From contig JAVLBP010000002.1 in NCBI GenBank assembly GCA_031581145.1, forward strand, positions 62,001 through 126,000: a stretch of 64,000 nt of DNA, written 5' to 3'. This document shows, in pieces, positions 25,859 through 35,015 of the stretch. A program made the position numbers and the translations under genes. Under the pieces are notes generated by a model, which ran no database searches, was not told where the DNA came from, and was given only the letters and a program-made list of their open reading frames with translations. Numbering within the stretch: position 1 is the stretch's first letter; the number at the start of each line of letters is the position of its first letter. The DNA comes from UBA8296 sp031581145. GTDB lineage: Bacteria; Bacteroidota; Rhodothermia; Balneolales; Balneolaceae.

Positions 25859-26275
25859 ATGGCTATCCAATTCCGCAAAGACTCGTCAAATCTGAAGCCA
25901 CTTACGCTGTTTTCCCAGTCCTCGTTGACGGATATCATCTTGTTGTTGCTGATTTTCTTCTTGTTGACGTCGTCTTTTGTATCCAATTATGGCATCAAAG
26001 TAAATATCCCTGCAGCCTCCACGGCCTCAGCGGGTGAAACGCAACAAATCACAGTGTCCATTACCGAGGAAGGGAGGTATTTCCTAGATGGAAGTGAATT
26101 AGATAGAAGTTTGCTGGGTGCGGAGCTTAGAACGGCATTGGATGGAAAGGAGAACCCCATTCTTGTGATCCGAGCAGATCGAGAATCCAAGCTTGAAGAG
26201 TCTGTTTTTGTGATGAATTTGGGCAAGGCACTTGATCTACCCTTGGTGATTGCCGCAGATCGGCAATCAAATTAA
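25859..26275 (+). CDS. ExbD/TolR family biopolymer transport protein
   Basis: 138 residues from the ATG at 25859, 4 nt after the ExbB-like stop (longer upstream starts would run back into the ExbB-like gene). A single membrane helix (about 21-42, TDIILLLLIFFLLTSSF) contains the conserved Asp that carries protons. The periplasmic domain ends with VIRADRESKLEESVFVMNLGKALDLPLVIAAD, typical of ExbD/TolR. Confidence 0.92.
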   Translation: MAIQFRKDSSNLKPLTLFSQSSLTDIILLLLIFFLLTSSFVSNYGIKVNIPAASTASAGETQQITVSITEEGRYFLDGSELDRSLLGAELRTALDGKENPILVIRADRESKLEESVFVMNLGKALDLPLVIAADRQSN

Positions 26276-26287
26276 TCGAAACCCTGG

Positions 26288-27127
26288 ATGAACGAAGACC
26301 GACAAGCCATTTTATTTTCGGTTAGCGTGCATGCGATACTTCTGTTGCTGGCATGGTACGTAGCGTTAGAGCCTCAAACGCGATTTCAGACATCCATGCT
26401 TGAGGTTACCTATGGTGAACTTGAGCAAGGGAGCCCCGTTCCACCTACTGAGCCCATTGAGGAAGAAACGGATAAAGCGACAGAATTAGAAGAAGAGGTG
26501 ACTGCTGAAACTCCCGAGACTCCCGAAACTCCTGAATCCCAGGAATCTGAAAGTCCAGAACCAGAACCAACGGAATCCGAGGTTGAGGAGGCCGAGTCTG
26601 TAGAGCCGAATCCTACGACGGAACCGGAGCCTGAGCCTGATATGGAGCAAGAGTCTGAGATTGTCGATAGCCAGCCGGAGCCGCAACCAGATCCTGAGCC
26701 ATCAACCGAGCCAGCTCCAGACTCTGAAACTGAGCCAACTCAACCTCAGTATGCTGTGGAGCAACCTGAGTCTGAGCCCGAGACACCCACAGAGGATGCC
26801 CAAGCAAACGATGCGGAAGAGGGCGACGCCTCCGATGATGAATTACAGTCTCCTTATGAACTCAAATGGGAGGGAGAGTTAGGTAGAGACCCTCGCGTCC
26901 AACCCCTTCCTGAAAACCGTACGAATACAGACGCAACCATCACCATTCGCTTTGAAGTGAACCCCGACGGCTCCATTGGCCGAACACTCCCTATTAAACG
27001 AATGAATCCAGAGTTGGAGCGAGAAGTGATGCGGACACTCCGTAACTGGCGCTTCAATCCACTGCCAAGTCGTGTACCTCAAGAAGCGCAGTGGGGGACC
27101 ATCACATTCAGATTTGTGGTGGAATAG
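26288..27127 (+). CDS. TonB/TolA-like energy transducer
   Basis: 279 residues: a short cytoplasmic tail, one membrane helix (about 9-27), a long Pro/Glu/Ser/Thr-rich span (about 45-190; Glu-Pro, Thr-Pro-Glu and Ser-Glu repeats) long enough to cross the periplasm, and a C-terminal TonB-like domain (about 195-279) with ITIRFEVNPDGSIGRTLPIKRMNPELEREVMRTLRNWRFNP. It would pass the force from the ExbB/ExbD-like pair to outer membrane partners. The gene ends only 2 nt before the stop of the convergent glgP. Confidence 0.85.
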   Translation: MNEDRQAILFSVSVHAILLLLAWYVALEPQTRFQTSMLEVTYGELEQGSPVPPTEPIEEETDKATELEEEVTAETPETPETPESQESESPEPEPTESEVEEAESVEPNPTTEPEPEPDMEQESEIVDSQPEPQPDPEPSTEPAPDSETEPTQPQYAVEQPESEPETPTEDAQANDAEEGDASDDELQSPYELKWEGELGRDPRVQPLPENRTNTDATITIRFEVNPDGSIGRTLPIKRMNPELEREVMRTLRNWRFNPLPSRVPQEAQWGTITFRFVVE

Positions 27128-27129
27128 GT

Positions 27130-29610
27130 CTACCCCTTCACCACGTAGGGCTTTGCATCCCAAATTTCGGTCGCATAGTCCATGATCGTGCGATCGGAGC
27201 TAAACTTGCCAATTCTTGCAACATTGAGCGCGGCCATCGTATTCCACTCTTTTTTCTTACGGAACAACGCCTCAATCTCTCGCTGCTTGGCTTGGTACGA
27301 ATCAAAATCAGCAAAGACTAGAAAGTAGTCCCCTTTATCAATAAGTGCATCAATGATGGGTTGGTAGAGCCCTGGCTGATCTGGGCAAAGCACATTGCTG
27401 GCCAGCTGATCCATCACCTCTTTGAGCTCAGGCTGGGCATCCAGCATCTCCGTGGCACTGTATCCAGCGTGTCGGAAGGCTTCCACTTCCTCAACGGTAT
27501 GACCAAATATGAAGATATTCTCTTCACCTACTTCTTCCTGAATTTCCACATTGGCCCCATCAAGTGTCCCGATGGTGATGGCCCCGTTCAGTGCAAACTT
27601 CATATTCCCGGTTCCTGAGGCTTCCATCCCTGCCGTCGAGGTTTGTTCTGAAAGATTGGCAGCTGGGATCAGTTTCTCGGCAAGTGTGACGCTGTAGTTG
27701 CCAAGGAACAAACATTTGAGTTTATCATTCGTCTCTGGATCATTATTGACAAGATCGGCAATGGCATTAATCAGTTTGATATGAAGTTTGGCCATTGCAT
27801 AGCCCGGAGCAGCCTTGCCTGCAAAAATGACTGTGCGAGGGACGATATCCGCCCCTTCACCACGCTTAAGACGGTTGTACAACATCAACGTATGCAGAGC
27901 GACCATCAGCTGACGTTTGTACTCATGAATCCGCTTGATTTGAATGTCAAACAAGGAGGCCGTACTCACCTTCACGCCGGTCGTTTTTTCAATATATTTG
28001 GCCAGCTCTTTCTTCTTTTGCTGCTTAATCTTGCCAAACGATTTCAAAAACTCAGCGTCTTCCACAAAGGGCTCAAGCTCTTTAAGACGGTCCAGTTCCG
28101 ACTCCCATCCAGGACCAATGGAGTCTGTAATGAGTTGGCTGAGCTCAGGGTTGCACTGCTTTAGCCAGCGGCGCGGGGTAATTCCATTGGTTTTGTTGGT
28201 AAACCGATCTGGATACATCTCATAAAAGTCCTTGAACAGCGTCTTTTTGAGCAAGTCACTATGTAGTGCAGCTACTCCGTTAATCTTATGAGATCCAACA
28301 ATGCCCAGCGAGGCCATATGCACCATCGGCTCTTCCCCTTCGCTAACAATCGACATGCGGGAAATTCGGTGCCTGTCATCCCCAAAGGTTGTTTGAACAT
28401 CTCCCAAGAACCGTCTATTGATTTCAAAAATGATCTGGAGATGACGTGGGAGTAGTGTCCTCATCAACGCAACGGGCCATTTCTCTAGCGCTTCTGGCAG
28501 AAGCGTATGGTTAGTGTAGGCAATGGTGCGCACCGTAATGTCCCAAGCAAGGTCCCAGTCCAGCCCTTCCTCATCCATGAGAATGCGCATCAGTTCAGGG
28601 ATGGCAAGATTTGGGTGTGTGTCATTACACTGGATGGCCACGTATTTCGGAAGTTTGCGCCAATCTTTGGATTGCTTACGAAAACGACGAAGAATGTCGT
28701 GTAAAGAGCTCGCCACCAGGAAATACTCTTGTTTGAGTCGAAGCTCTTGACCGACAAATACTTTATCGTTCGGATAGAGAACGCGCGAGATATTCTCATT
28801 GAGTTGCGTGTCACGAACCGCATTAATGTACTCCCCTTGATTGAAGCTCTTCAGGTCAATACTTGTGGAGGAGGTCGCTTTCCACAAGCGGAGGTGGTTC
28901 ACGATATTATTTTGATAGCCTGGAATTGGCGTATCATAGGCCAATGCAAGGACTTCGTTGGCTCCATTCCACCGGAAGCGAAGACGCTCCTCTTCGTCTC
29001 TGTACATCTCAGCGTGACCATAGAAATGGACAGGGACTTGAAGCTCAGGTCTCACAATATCCCACGGGTTGCCATAACGTAGCCATAGATCCGGCTTCTC
29101 TACCTGATATCCATCTTGAATCGATTGATAAAAAATGCCGTAATCATATCGGATTCCATACCCAACAGCAGGGATTCCAAGCGTGGCCATAGAGTCCAAG
29201 AAGCAAGCTGCAAGGCGGCCAAGCCCTCCATTACCCAAGCCAGCATCCCATTCTGCATCACGAATATTTTCGTAATCAAGCCCTAGCTCTTCGAGTGCTT
29301 CAGCAACCGTCTCACGCAGCCCTAAATTGACCAACATATTATCGAGAAGGCGCCCAATGAGATACTCCATCGATAAATAGTAAACACGCTTTACATTATC
29401 ATCATAATAGGCTTTTTGCGTGTCGAGCCAACGACTATGAAGACGATCCAAAAGAGCCCAAACGACACTTCGATAATCGTCCCAGTCTTGATGAGAATAC
29501 TCGTCCTTGGCAAGTGTGAAGCGTAGATGTTGCTTGATGTCTTCGCGAATGGCATCCTTGTCCATACCGCGACGAATGTGATCTGAAGATAGAGAGGCTT
29601 TTTTAGCCAT
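27130..29610 (-). CDS. glgP: Glycogen/starch/alpha-glucan phosphorylase
   Basis: Releases glucose-1-phosphate from glycogen ends using PLP (GT35). 826 residues, usual length. Landmarks: RVYYLSMEYLIGRLLDNML, GNGGLGRLAACFLDSMATL, QCNDTHPNLAIPELMRIL, and the PLP-lysine region EASGTGNMKFALNGAITIGTLDGANVEI. Last gene of the minus-strand run; the branching, debranching and synthase-like genes lie on the opposite strand at 36415-41919. Confidence 0.97.
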   Translation of the reverse strand: MAKKASLSSDHIRRGMDKDAIREDIKQHLRFTLAKDEYSHQDWDDYRSVVWALLDRLHSRWLDTQKAYYDDNVKRVYYLSMEYLIGRLLDNMLVNLGLRETVAEALEELGLDYENIRDAEWDAGLGNGGLGRLAACFLDSMATLGIPAVGYGIRYDYGIFYQSIQDGYQVEKPDLWLRYGNPWDIVRPELQVPVHFYGHAEMYRDEEERLRFRWNGANEVLALAYDTPIPGYQNNIVNHLRLWKATSSTSIDLKSFNQGEYINAVRDTQLNENISRVLYPNDKVFVGQELRLKQEYFLVASSLHDILRRFRKQSKDWRKLPKYVAIQCNDTHPNLAIPELMRILMDEEGLDWDLAWDITVRTIAYTNHTLLPEALEKWPVALMRTLLPRHLQIIFEINRRFLGDVQTTFGDDRHRISRMSIVSEGEEPMVHMASLGIVGSHKINGVAALHSDLLKKTLFKDFYEMYPDRFTNKTNGITPRRWLKQCNPELSQLITDSIGPGWESELDRLKELEPFVEDAEFLKSFGKIKQQKKKELAKYIEKTTGVKVSTASLFDIQIKRIHEYKRQLMVALHTLMLYNRLKRGEGADIVPRTVIFAGKAAPGYAMAKLHIKLINAIADLVNNDPETNDKLKCLFLGNYSVTLAEKLIPAANLSEQTSTAGMEASGTGNMKFALNGAITIGTLDGANVEIQEEVGEENIFIFGHTVEEVEAFRHAGYSATEMLDAQPELKEVMDQLASNVLCPDQPGLYQPIIDALIDKGDYFLVFADFDSYQAKQREIEALFRKKKEWNTMAALNVARIGKFSSDRTIMDYATEIWDAKPYVVKG

Positions 29611-29717
29611 AGCATTGAACGTTTAAGGCGACGTCAGCTTCGGGCTGAACGGTACCTTTGTTGCAGAAAGAGATTGTTTTAGGGTAGGTGCATCTGCCAA
29701 AATCATAATGCCAAAAA

Positions 29718-30605
29718 TCACCCAGCCTTTAATGACATGTCTGGCTCAAAGTTCGGAGCCGTCACGTTCGTTTTGTACCCTAATTTAGTCAAAGAATCGG
29801 AGGCATGAAAAGCGACAAACTCTTGTTCGAATAGGCCAAAGACACTGCTTCCGCTTCCAGACATCGATGCAAAGATGGCTCCAAATTCATAGAGTTGGTC
29901 CTTTAGGAGGCCAATCATATCGTGGCGCGCGATTACAGCCGGCTCAAGGTCATTTTCTAGGAGGAGACTCCATTCTTCGAGGGGCTCCTCCGTTAACAGC
30001 GTCTTGAGAGGTAGCACCGGTTCTGGATTTGGCTCACATTGAGCGTAGGCTTCTGCGGTTGAGCTTTCAAATCCTGGGTTCACCACAACAATCCACGCAT
30101 CAGGCTGTATAGGCAACGCCTCAAGTTGGTGACCTTGTCCCGAGGAGATGGCGGGTTCTCCTCCGAGAAAAAACGCAATATCAGAGCCTAGTGGCTCACT
30201 TAATTCAATCAAATCATCGGGGGTGTAACCCGTTTGCTCAAGCTCATTTAGTGCAAGAAGAACCGCTGCTGCGTTGGCACTTCCACCCCCAAGACCCGCC
30301 CCTGTTGGAACTTGTTTCATCAAATCGATGGCATAATGATGCCCATCCGCAAGCCCGACGTGCTCTTCAAACGCTCGATACGCTTTCACAACGAGATTCT
30401 GGTCATCTGTAGGGATGGAAGCGTCAGATACATGAAATTCAAAATCTGCTGCTTGGCGAATGTTGAGCTGATCCCACCAATCAATATAGACCATCCCTGT
30501 TTCAATTCGATGGTAGCCATTGTCTAATCGCTCCAAAACATGAAGCCCAAGATTAATTTTAGCATACGATCTCTTGCGCCATACACCCACCTCACTCATT
30601 AGCAT
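29718..30605 (-). CDS. ispE: 4-diphosphocytidyl-2-C-methyl-D-erythritol kinase
   Basis: GHMP kinase of the non-mevalonate isoprenoid pathway. 295 residues. KRSYAKINLGLHV near the N-terminus binds substrate; PTGAGLGGGSANAAAVLLALN (about 100-120) is the ATP loop; SMSGSGSSVFGLFEQE is the C-terminal GHMP motif. Two starts are possible: ATG at 30605 (overlap of 7 nt with cca) and ATG at 30599, which forms TAATG with the cca stop, like the junction upstream. It is followed by glgP after 107 nt. Confidence 0.95.
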   Translation of the reverse strand: MLMSEVGVWRKRSYAKINLGLHVLERLDNGYHRIETGMVYIDWWDQLNIRQAADFEFHVSDASIPTDDQNLVVKAYRAFEEHVGLADGHHYAIDLMKQVPTGAGLGGGSANAAAVLLALNELEQTGYTPDDLIELSEPLGSDIAFFLGGEPAISSGQGHQLEALPIQPDAWIVVVNPGFESSTAEAYAQCEPNPEPVLPLKTLLTEEPLEEWSLLLENDLEPAVIARHDMIGLLKDQLYEFGAIFASMSGSGSSVFGLFEQEFVAFHASDSLTKLGYKTNVTAPNFEPDMSLKAG

Positions 30606-32041
30606 ACCCCACGACGTTTTGCCTCTTCCATCATGAAGGCTTTGGCTTGTTCAGGATCGTTTTCAATGACGCCATCCATTATGGCTTCTTTCACCGCCTC
30701 TTTGAGTTGCCCCACCACCGGTCCAGCAGGCACGCCGCAGGCTTCCATAATCATCTCCCCTGTGACAGGATTTTTCCAATTGCGAACACGATCTTTTTGC
30801 TCAACTTCAACGATCTTTTTGTCAACTTGATCAAAATTGGCCAAATATTGCTTCACCTTGGCGTCATTCTTAGATGTTACATCAGCGCGACAGAGCAACA
30901 TTAAGTCCTCAAGATCGTCCCCCGCTTCAAAAATCAGCCGCCGAACGGCGCTATCAGTCACCCCCTCATCAGCCAGAGCAATAGGTCTCAAATGGAGTCG
31001 AACGAGCGTTTGCACCGATTTCATCCTTTGATCTAGGGGCAACGAGAGGCGTCGAAACAGCTTTGGAACCCATTTAGCCCCCAGTGCCTCATGCCCATGA
31101 AATGTCCACCCCACCCCTTGCACAAATCGTTGTGTCGGTGGTTTTGCGATATCGTGCATAATCGCAGCCCATCGTAACCAAAGGTCTTCCGATAGCTCTG
31201 CTACATTATCCAAAACTTCCAATGTGTGCCAGAAATTATCCTTATGGCGGATTCCATTCACCTCTTTGACTCCTTGCAATGCCACCATTTCTGGGAAAAA
31301 GATATTCAGAAGCCCTGTTTCAAATAGCAATGCAAACGCATAGGAGGGTTTGTCGGACAAAATCATCTTATTGAGCTCTTCGGCAATGCGCTCTGCCGAT
31401 ATAATCCCCAATCGCTCGTGCCGATCGACAATCCCTTGGTAGGTTGACTCTTCGATTTCAAAGCCAAATCTCACGGCAAATCTTATCGCCCGCATCATTC
31501 GGAGTGGATCATCATCAAATGTTTTTTGAGGGTCAATTGGGGTGCGAATGATTCCGTTTTGAAGGTCTTCAAGCCCATCAAATGGATCTCTGAGTGCCCC
31601 ATAGTCCTCTTCGTTTAGAGAAAACGACATCGCATTAATCGTTAAATCACGTCGCTCTTGATCTTCCTCTAATGTGCCCGTCTCCACAACTGGCTTACGG
31701 CTATGGCGTTGATAGCTTTCTTTTCGGGCCCCCACAAACTCTAAGTCCATCCCCTCGGTGTGCAAATGCGCGGTGCCAAAATTTTTAAAAATGGATAACG
31801 AAGACGACGGTAGATCTAAGCGCTTCGCCACCTCTTGGGCAAGTTTGTCACCGGGGCCAAGGGTTACAAAGTCAATATCCTCAGTAAGTGGAGATTGACG
31901 ACCTGGCATGAGAGCATCACGCACGTATCCGCCCACCACAAAAACGGGTTGATTCAATGCTTTCCCAGCCCCCCGAACGATTTCGAACAGGGAATGATGC
32001 TTGGCTGGGAGATCGCGCCAACAAGCATCGATGATGGACAT
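30599..32041 (-). CDS. CCA tRNA nucleotidyltransferase / poly(A) polymerase family, HD domain
   Basis: 480 residues. Class II nucleotidyltransferase head (VGGYVRDALM at about 37-46, then EDIDFV with the metal-binding aspartates; RRDLTINAMSFSL; DPLRMMRAIRFAVRFGF) plus an HD domain (HKDNFWHTLEVLDN, MHDIAKPPTQRF, HGHEALGAKW). Adds or repairs the 3' CCA of tRNA; a tRNA-CCA/poly(A) split cannot be excluded. Its start codon forms TAATG with the stop of the sugar nucleotidyltransferase gene. Confidence 0.93.
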   Translation of the reverse strand: MSIIDACWRDLPAKHHSLFEIVRGAGKALNQPVFVVGGYVRDALMPGRQSPLTEDIDFVTLGPGDKLAQEVAKRLDLPSSSLSIFKNFGTAHLHTEGMDLEFVGARKESYQRHSRKPVVETGTLEEDQERRDLTINAMSFSLNEEDYGALRDPFDGLEDLQNGIIRTPIDPQKTFDDDPLRMMRAIRFAVRFGFEIEESTYQGIVDRHERLGIISAERIAEELNKMILSDKPSYAFALLFETGLLNIFFPEMVALQGVKEVNGIRHKDNFWHTLEVLDNVAELSEDLWLRWAAIMHDIAKPPTQRFVQGVGWTFHGHEALGAKWVPKLFRRLSLPLDQRMKSVQTLVRLHLRPIALADEGVTDSAVRRLIFEAGDDLEDLMLLCRADVTSKNDAKVKQYLANFDQVDKKIVEVEQKDRVRNWKNPVTGEMIMEACGVPAGPVVGQLKEAVKEAIMDGVIENDPEQAKAFMMEEAKRRGVC

Positions 32042-33099
32042 TATGCCTCTAGGTCTGAATTTCCTTCGATCTTGGAGTGATCACCAACGTGAAGCTCACC
32101 CTCGAAATGTTGAACATGGGCATGTTGTCCAATAGACGAGTGGGCCAACGATGCCTGCTCTAATGTTGCTTTTTGTTGGATAATAGAATCACGAAGTGTG
32201 CTTCCCCGGACTGTTGCCCCTGCCTCCAGACTCACATTTGGGCCCACCGTTGAGTTCTCGATTGTTACCCCTTCGCCAATATATACAGGAGGAAGAAGGG
32301 TGGATCCAGGATAATTTGAAGCATCTTGAGTTTTTTCATCATGCGCTTCATGCTGCTCTGCATACTCTTCTGTATGCTCCTTTGCCAGAATGACGCTACT
32401 GGTATCTAGCCAAGCGGGTAATGTGCCACAATCAAGCCACTCATCCACCGTGGCCTTTTTAAACACCAATCCTTGCTTGAGCATGCGATCCAAAGCATCG
32501 GTAAGCTGGTACTCATCGCCATGGCCTGTGATGTTATGCTCCATTAAATACTCAATCTCTTTGCGTAATTGAGTCGCCTCTTTAAAATAATAGACTCCAA
32601 TGATCGCTTGATTCGAAATCGGCTCGGAAGGCTTTTCCACAAAATCGGTAATGGTATCACCCTCGTGCACAGCAACGCCAAATCTCGAGGGATCCTCCAC
32701 CTCCTTGAGCCATATGACACTGTCTGCATCGTCTAGCGTTACCTTGGTTGCCGTGTCAAAGAGAGTGTCAGCAAACACAATAATGACTTCTCCCTCTAAC
32801 GTTTCCTCCGCGCAAAGTACAGCATGTGCGGTCCCCAAGGCGACATCCTGCACTTTGAAGGTTGCTTTAGCATGTTGCCGATGGCTCATCTCGGTGAGCG
32901 TATCGCGAATAGGTTGTCCAAAATCTGGACCCAGGATGTAGACTATTTCGTCAATCGACCGATCCAGTGTTCTGCCAAAGGTCTCGACAATACGCTCCAC
33001 AATCATGGTCCCAGCGACAGGAAGCAGGGGTTTAGGCGTAGTGTGGGAATGGGGTCGGACACGGGTTCCGCGTCCCGCCATGGGAATGATTAACTTCAT
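32041..33099 (-). CDS. Sugar-phosphate nucleotidyltransferase with LbH tail
   Basis: 352 residues. N-terminal pyrophosphorylase domain starts MKLIIPMAGRGTRVRPHSHTTPKPLLPVAG, with the Gly-rich activation loop and Lys; ADTLFDTATKV and GVYYFKEATQL follow. From about 270 the sequence shows left-handed beta-helix turns (YIGEGVTIENSTVGPNVSLEAGATVRGSTLRDS). This resembles glucose-1-phosphate thymidylyl-/uridylyltransferases and GlmU-like enzymes; the exact sugar is unknown. First gene of a minus-strand run, divergent from the MurF-like gene across 89 nt containing a perfect inverted repeat. Confidence 0.88.
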   Translation of the reverse strand: MKLIIPMAGRGTRVRPHSHTTPKPLLPVAGTMIVERIVETFGRTLDRSIDEIVYILGPDFGQPIRDTLTEMSHRQHAKATFKVQDVALGTAHAVLCAEETLEGEVIIVFADTLFDTATKVTLDDADSVIWLKEVEDPSRFGVAVHEGDTITDFVEKPSEPISNQAIIGVYYFKEATQLRKEIEYLMEHNITGHGDEYQLTDALDRMLKQGLVFKKATVDEWLDCGTLPAWLDTSSVILAKEHTEEYAEQHEAHDEKTQDASNYPGSTLLPPVYIGEGVTIENSTVGPNVSLEAGATVRGSTLRDSIIQQKATLEQASLAHSSIGQHAHVQHFEGELHVGDHSKIEGNSDLEA

Positions 33100-33130
33100 G
33101 CAACGCGATTGATTGGATAAAGTAGAAATA

Positions 33131-33146
33131 TACCATAAGAATGGTA
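33131..33146. promoter_or_regulatory. Perfect inverted repeat in a divergent promoter region
   Basis: TACCAT-AAGA-ATGGTA, 6-bp arms with a 4-nt spacer, lies between the divergent sugar nucleotidyltransferase (start 33099) and MurF-like (start 33189) genes. The position suits an operator for one or both. The binding protein is unknown. Confidence 0.4.
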
Positions 33147-33188
33147 CATTTTCCGCTGGAATCCGCCCAACTCTGAATCAGACCCGCT

Positions 33189-35015
33189 GTGCAAGATCCT
33201 ATCTATGTACAATTTACAATAGCTCTCCTACCGCTAACGACGATGGTTTTGGGCTGGGTGATGCTTCGACGAGCGCGCCTCTTTCTCCATCGTGCTCAAC
33301 TTACAGGGTATAAAACCTCTGAGTTTACGCAATGGCTAAGCGGGCAACCCCTTACCGTTTGGTTACCGTGGAAGTTTCCAGTCCTTCTGATCACGCTTGG
33401 CGCTTTTTCATTCTGGGGTGTTGAGAGGCTTTCTGAGACAGCTCTAGGGGTGGTAGCTTCTGGTCTTACACTTCTTTGGACACTCACCCTTGGAGGTGGC
33501 CTTAAGGTACCTGTCAAAAAACCATTGGTGTGGACTCCTCGAGTCAAGAGACTCACGACCACCCTTTTTGCGATCTCTTTGGCGGTGCTTTTTGCAGGAG
33601 CTTTTGTGACTCTTTCACCCTTGTTGTGGCAAACAGGCTGGGGGTGGGTTACAGGAAGTGCCTTTAATGGTCTGGAAACCTGGCTTTCGAACCCCATTCC
33701 TTGGTATATGTGGATGCTTGTGGTTGATATGGCACTTCCACTTTGGTTGTTACTCGCCCTCTTTATCAATCGTCCCATCGAGCAATCTGTCCAGCGAGGC
33801 TATAAAAAAGCGGCCAAAAAGAAACTTGCAGATCACCCTGGACTCACCATTATCGCGATCACAGGAAGCTTTGGAAAAACGAGCACAAAGTACATGTTGG
33901 CCAAACTTCTTGAGCAACGATTTTCCGTCTGTTTCACCCCCGGAAGCTACAATACGCCCATGGGGTTGTGCAAAGTGATAAATCAGGATCTTCAAGCTCA
34001 TCACCAAATCTTGTTGCTCGAGATGGGCACACGATATCCAGGCGATATCGCTGAGTTGTGTGATTTGGCACAACCCGATCTCTCCATCATCACAGAAGTA
34101 GGGGCTGCTCACCTCGATACACTCGGGTCGTTGGATGGGGTGCAGGAGGAAAAAGGAACCCTTGCAAAACGGCTAAAACGAGACGGGGCTCTGGTATTGA
34201 ATCATATGAACCCTCGGGTCGCTGCCATGGCCGAGTGGGGGCCGTCCCAAAAAACGGTATGGATGGCAGGCTGGGTTGGCGGCCAGCACGATGAAGGTGC
34301 GGAGGATGTTGCCCGCGATGCCAGTCATGTCCATGTCCAAGCGTCTAAACCGACGTTTACCCCTGAAGGGAGCACGTTTAAGCTCCACTACACCCCTTCT
34401 CGCGAGTCGATCTATGAAACATCTGGTCTATCGTTTGAGGCACAATCGTTGGAAACACAAGCGTTGGAGAAACAGTCCACCGAAATCTCGTTGCCCATCC
34501 TCGGCGAGCATGCCGTCTTGAACTTTACTTTAGCCGCATCGGCTGCATTGCACCTCGGGCTTCGACTCGAAACCATCGCCTCGGCTGCCTTAACCATCCC
34601 AGAAATTGAACACCGTCTCCAACGACGACCCATGGGCGATCATCTTGTGCTTGATGATGCGTTCAATTCAAACCCTGTGGGTGCAAAACATGCTCTAGAT
34701 GTATTAGTCCGTATGGAGGGGAATCAGAAATGGATCGTTACCCCTGGATTTATAGAAATGGGTGCTGAGCAAGAGACTCTACAGCACACCTTTGGTGAGC
34801 AATTAGGTGATGCTGCATTGGATGGATATCTGTTAATTGGGCCCAAACAAACCGCCTCCATTCGAGCTGGGATTATGGCAACTGACCCTTCGTTAGAAAC
34901 TCGCATTCATACGTTTCGATCCACAGCTGAGGCGCAGGAGTGGCTCTCGGGCAACCAAAAGCCAGGTGATATTGTCTTATATGAAAACGATCTACCCGAC
35001 ACCTACAATGAATGA
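33189..35015 (+). CDS. Membrane-anchored MurF-like Mur ligase
   Basis: 608 residues from a GTG start. About 200 residues at the N-terminus form five hydrophobic helices (near 8-26, 55-75, 82-103, 122-145, 172-195), with YKTSEFTQWL between the first two. The rest is a Mur ligase: ATP loop ITGSFGKTSTKYML, SYNTPMGLCKVIN, EMGTRYPGDI, and the C-terminal DDAFNSNPVGAKHAL typical of MurF. It probably adds D-Ala-D-Ala (or a similar dipeptide) to UDP-MurNAc-tripeptide or a related lipid-bound substrate; soluble MurF has no such helices. Three 15-nt units code SFEAQ-SLETQ-ALEKQ. The 3' end overlaps the convergent permease gene by 13 nt. Confidence 0.85.
   Translation: MQDPIYVQFTIALLPLTTMVLGWVMLRRARLFLHRAQLTGYKTSEFTQWLSGQPLTVWLPWKFPVLLITLGAFSFWGVERLSETALGVVASGLTLLWTLTLGGGLKVPVKKPLVWTPRVKRLTTTLFAISLAVLFAGAFVTLSPLLWQTGWGWVTGSAFNGLETWLSNPIPWYMWMLVVDMALPLWLLLALFINRPIEQSVQRGYKKAAKKKLADHPGLTIIAITGSFGKTSTKYMLAKLLEQRFSVCFTPGSYNTPMGLCKVINQDLQAHHQILLLEMGTRYPGDIAELCDLAQPDLSIITEVGAAHLDTLGSLDGVQEEKGTLAKRLKRDGALVLNHMNPRVAAMAEWGPSQKTVWMAGWVGGQHDEGAEDVARDASHVHVQASKPTFTPEGSTFKLHYTPSRESIYETSGLSFEAQSLETQALEKQSTEISLPILGEHAVLNFTLAASAALHLGLRLETIASAALTIPEIEHRLQRRPMGDHLVLDDAFNSNPVGAKHALDVLVRMEGNQKWIVTPGFIEMGAEQETLQHTFGEQLGDAALDGYLLIGPKQTASIRAGIMATDPSLETRIHTFRSTAEAQEWLSGNQKPGDIVLYENDLPDTYNE
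34431..34475 (+). repeat. Three 15-bp tandem units in the MurF-like gene
   Basis: TCGTTTGAGGCACAA, TCGTTGGAAACACAA and GCGTTGGAGAAACAG follow one another and encode SFEAQ, SLETQ, ALEKQ. The units are diverged but aligned, consistent with older duplications in a surface loop. Confidence 0.75.
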
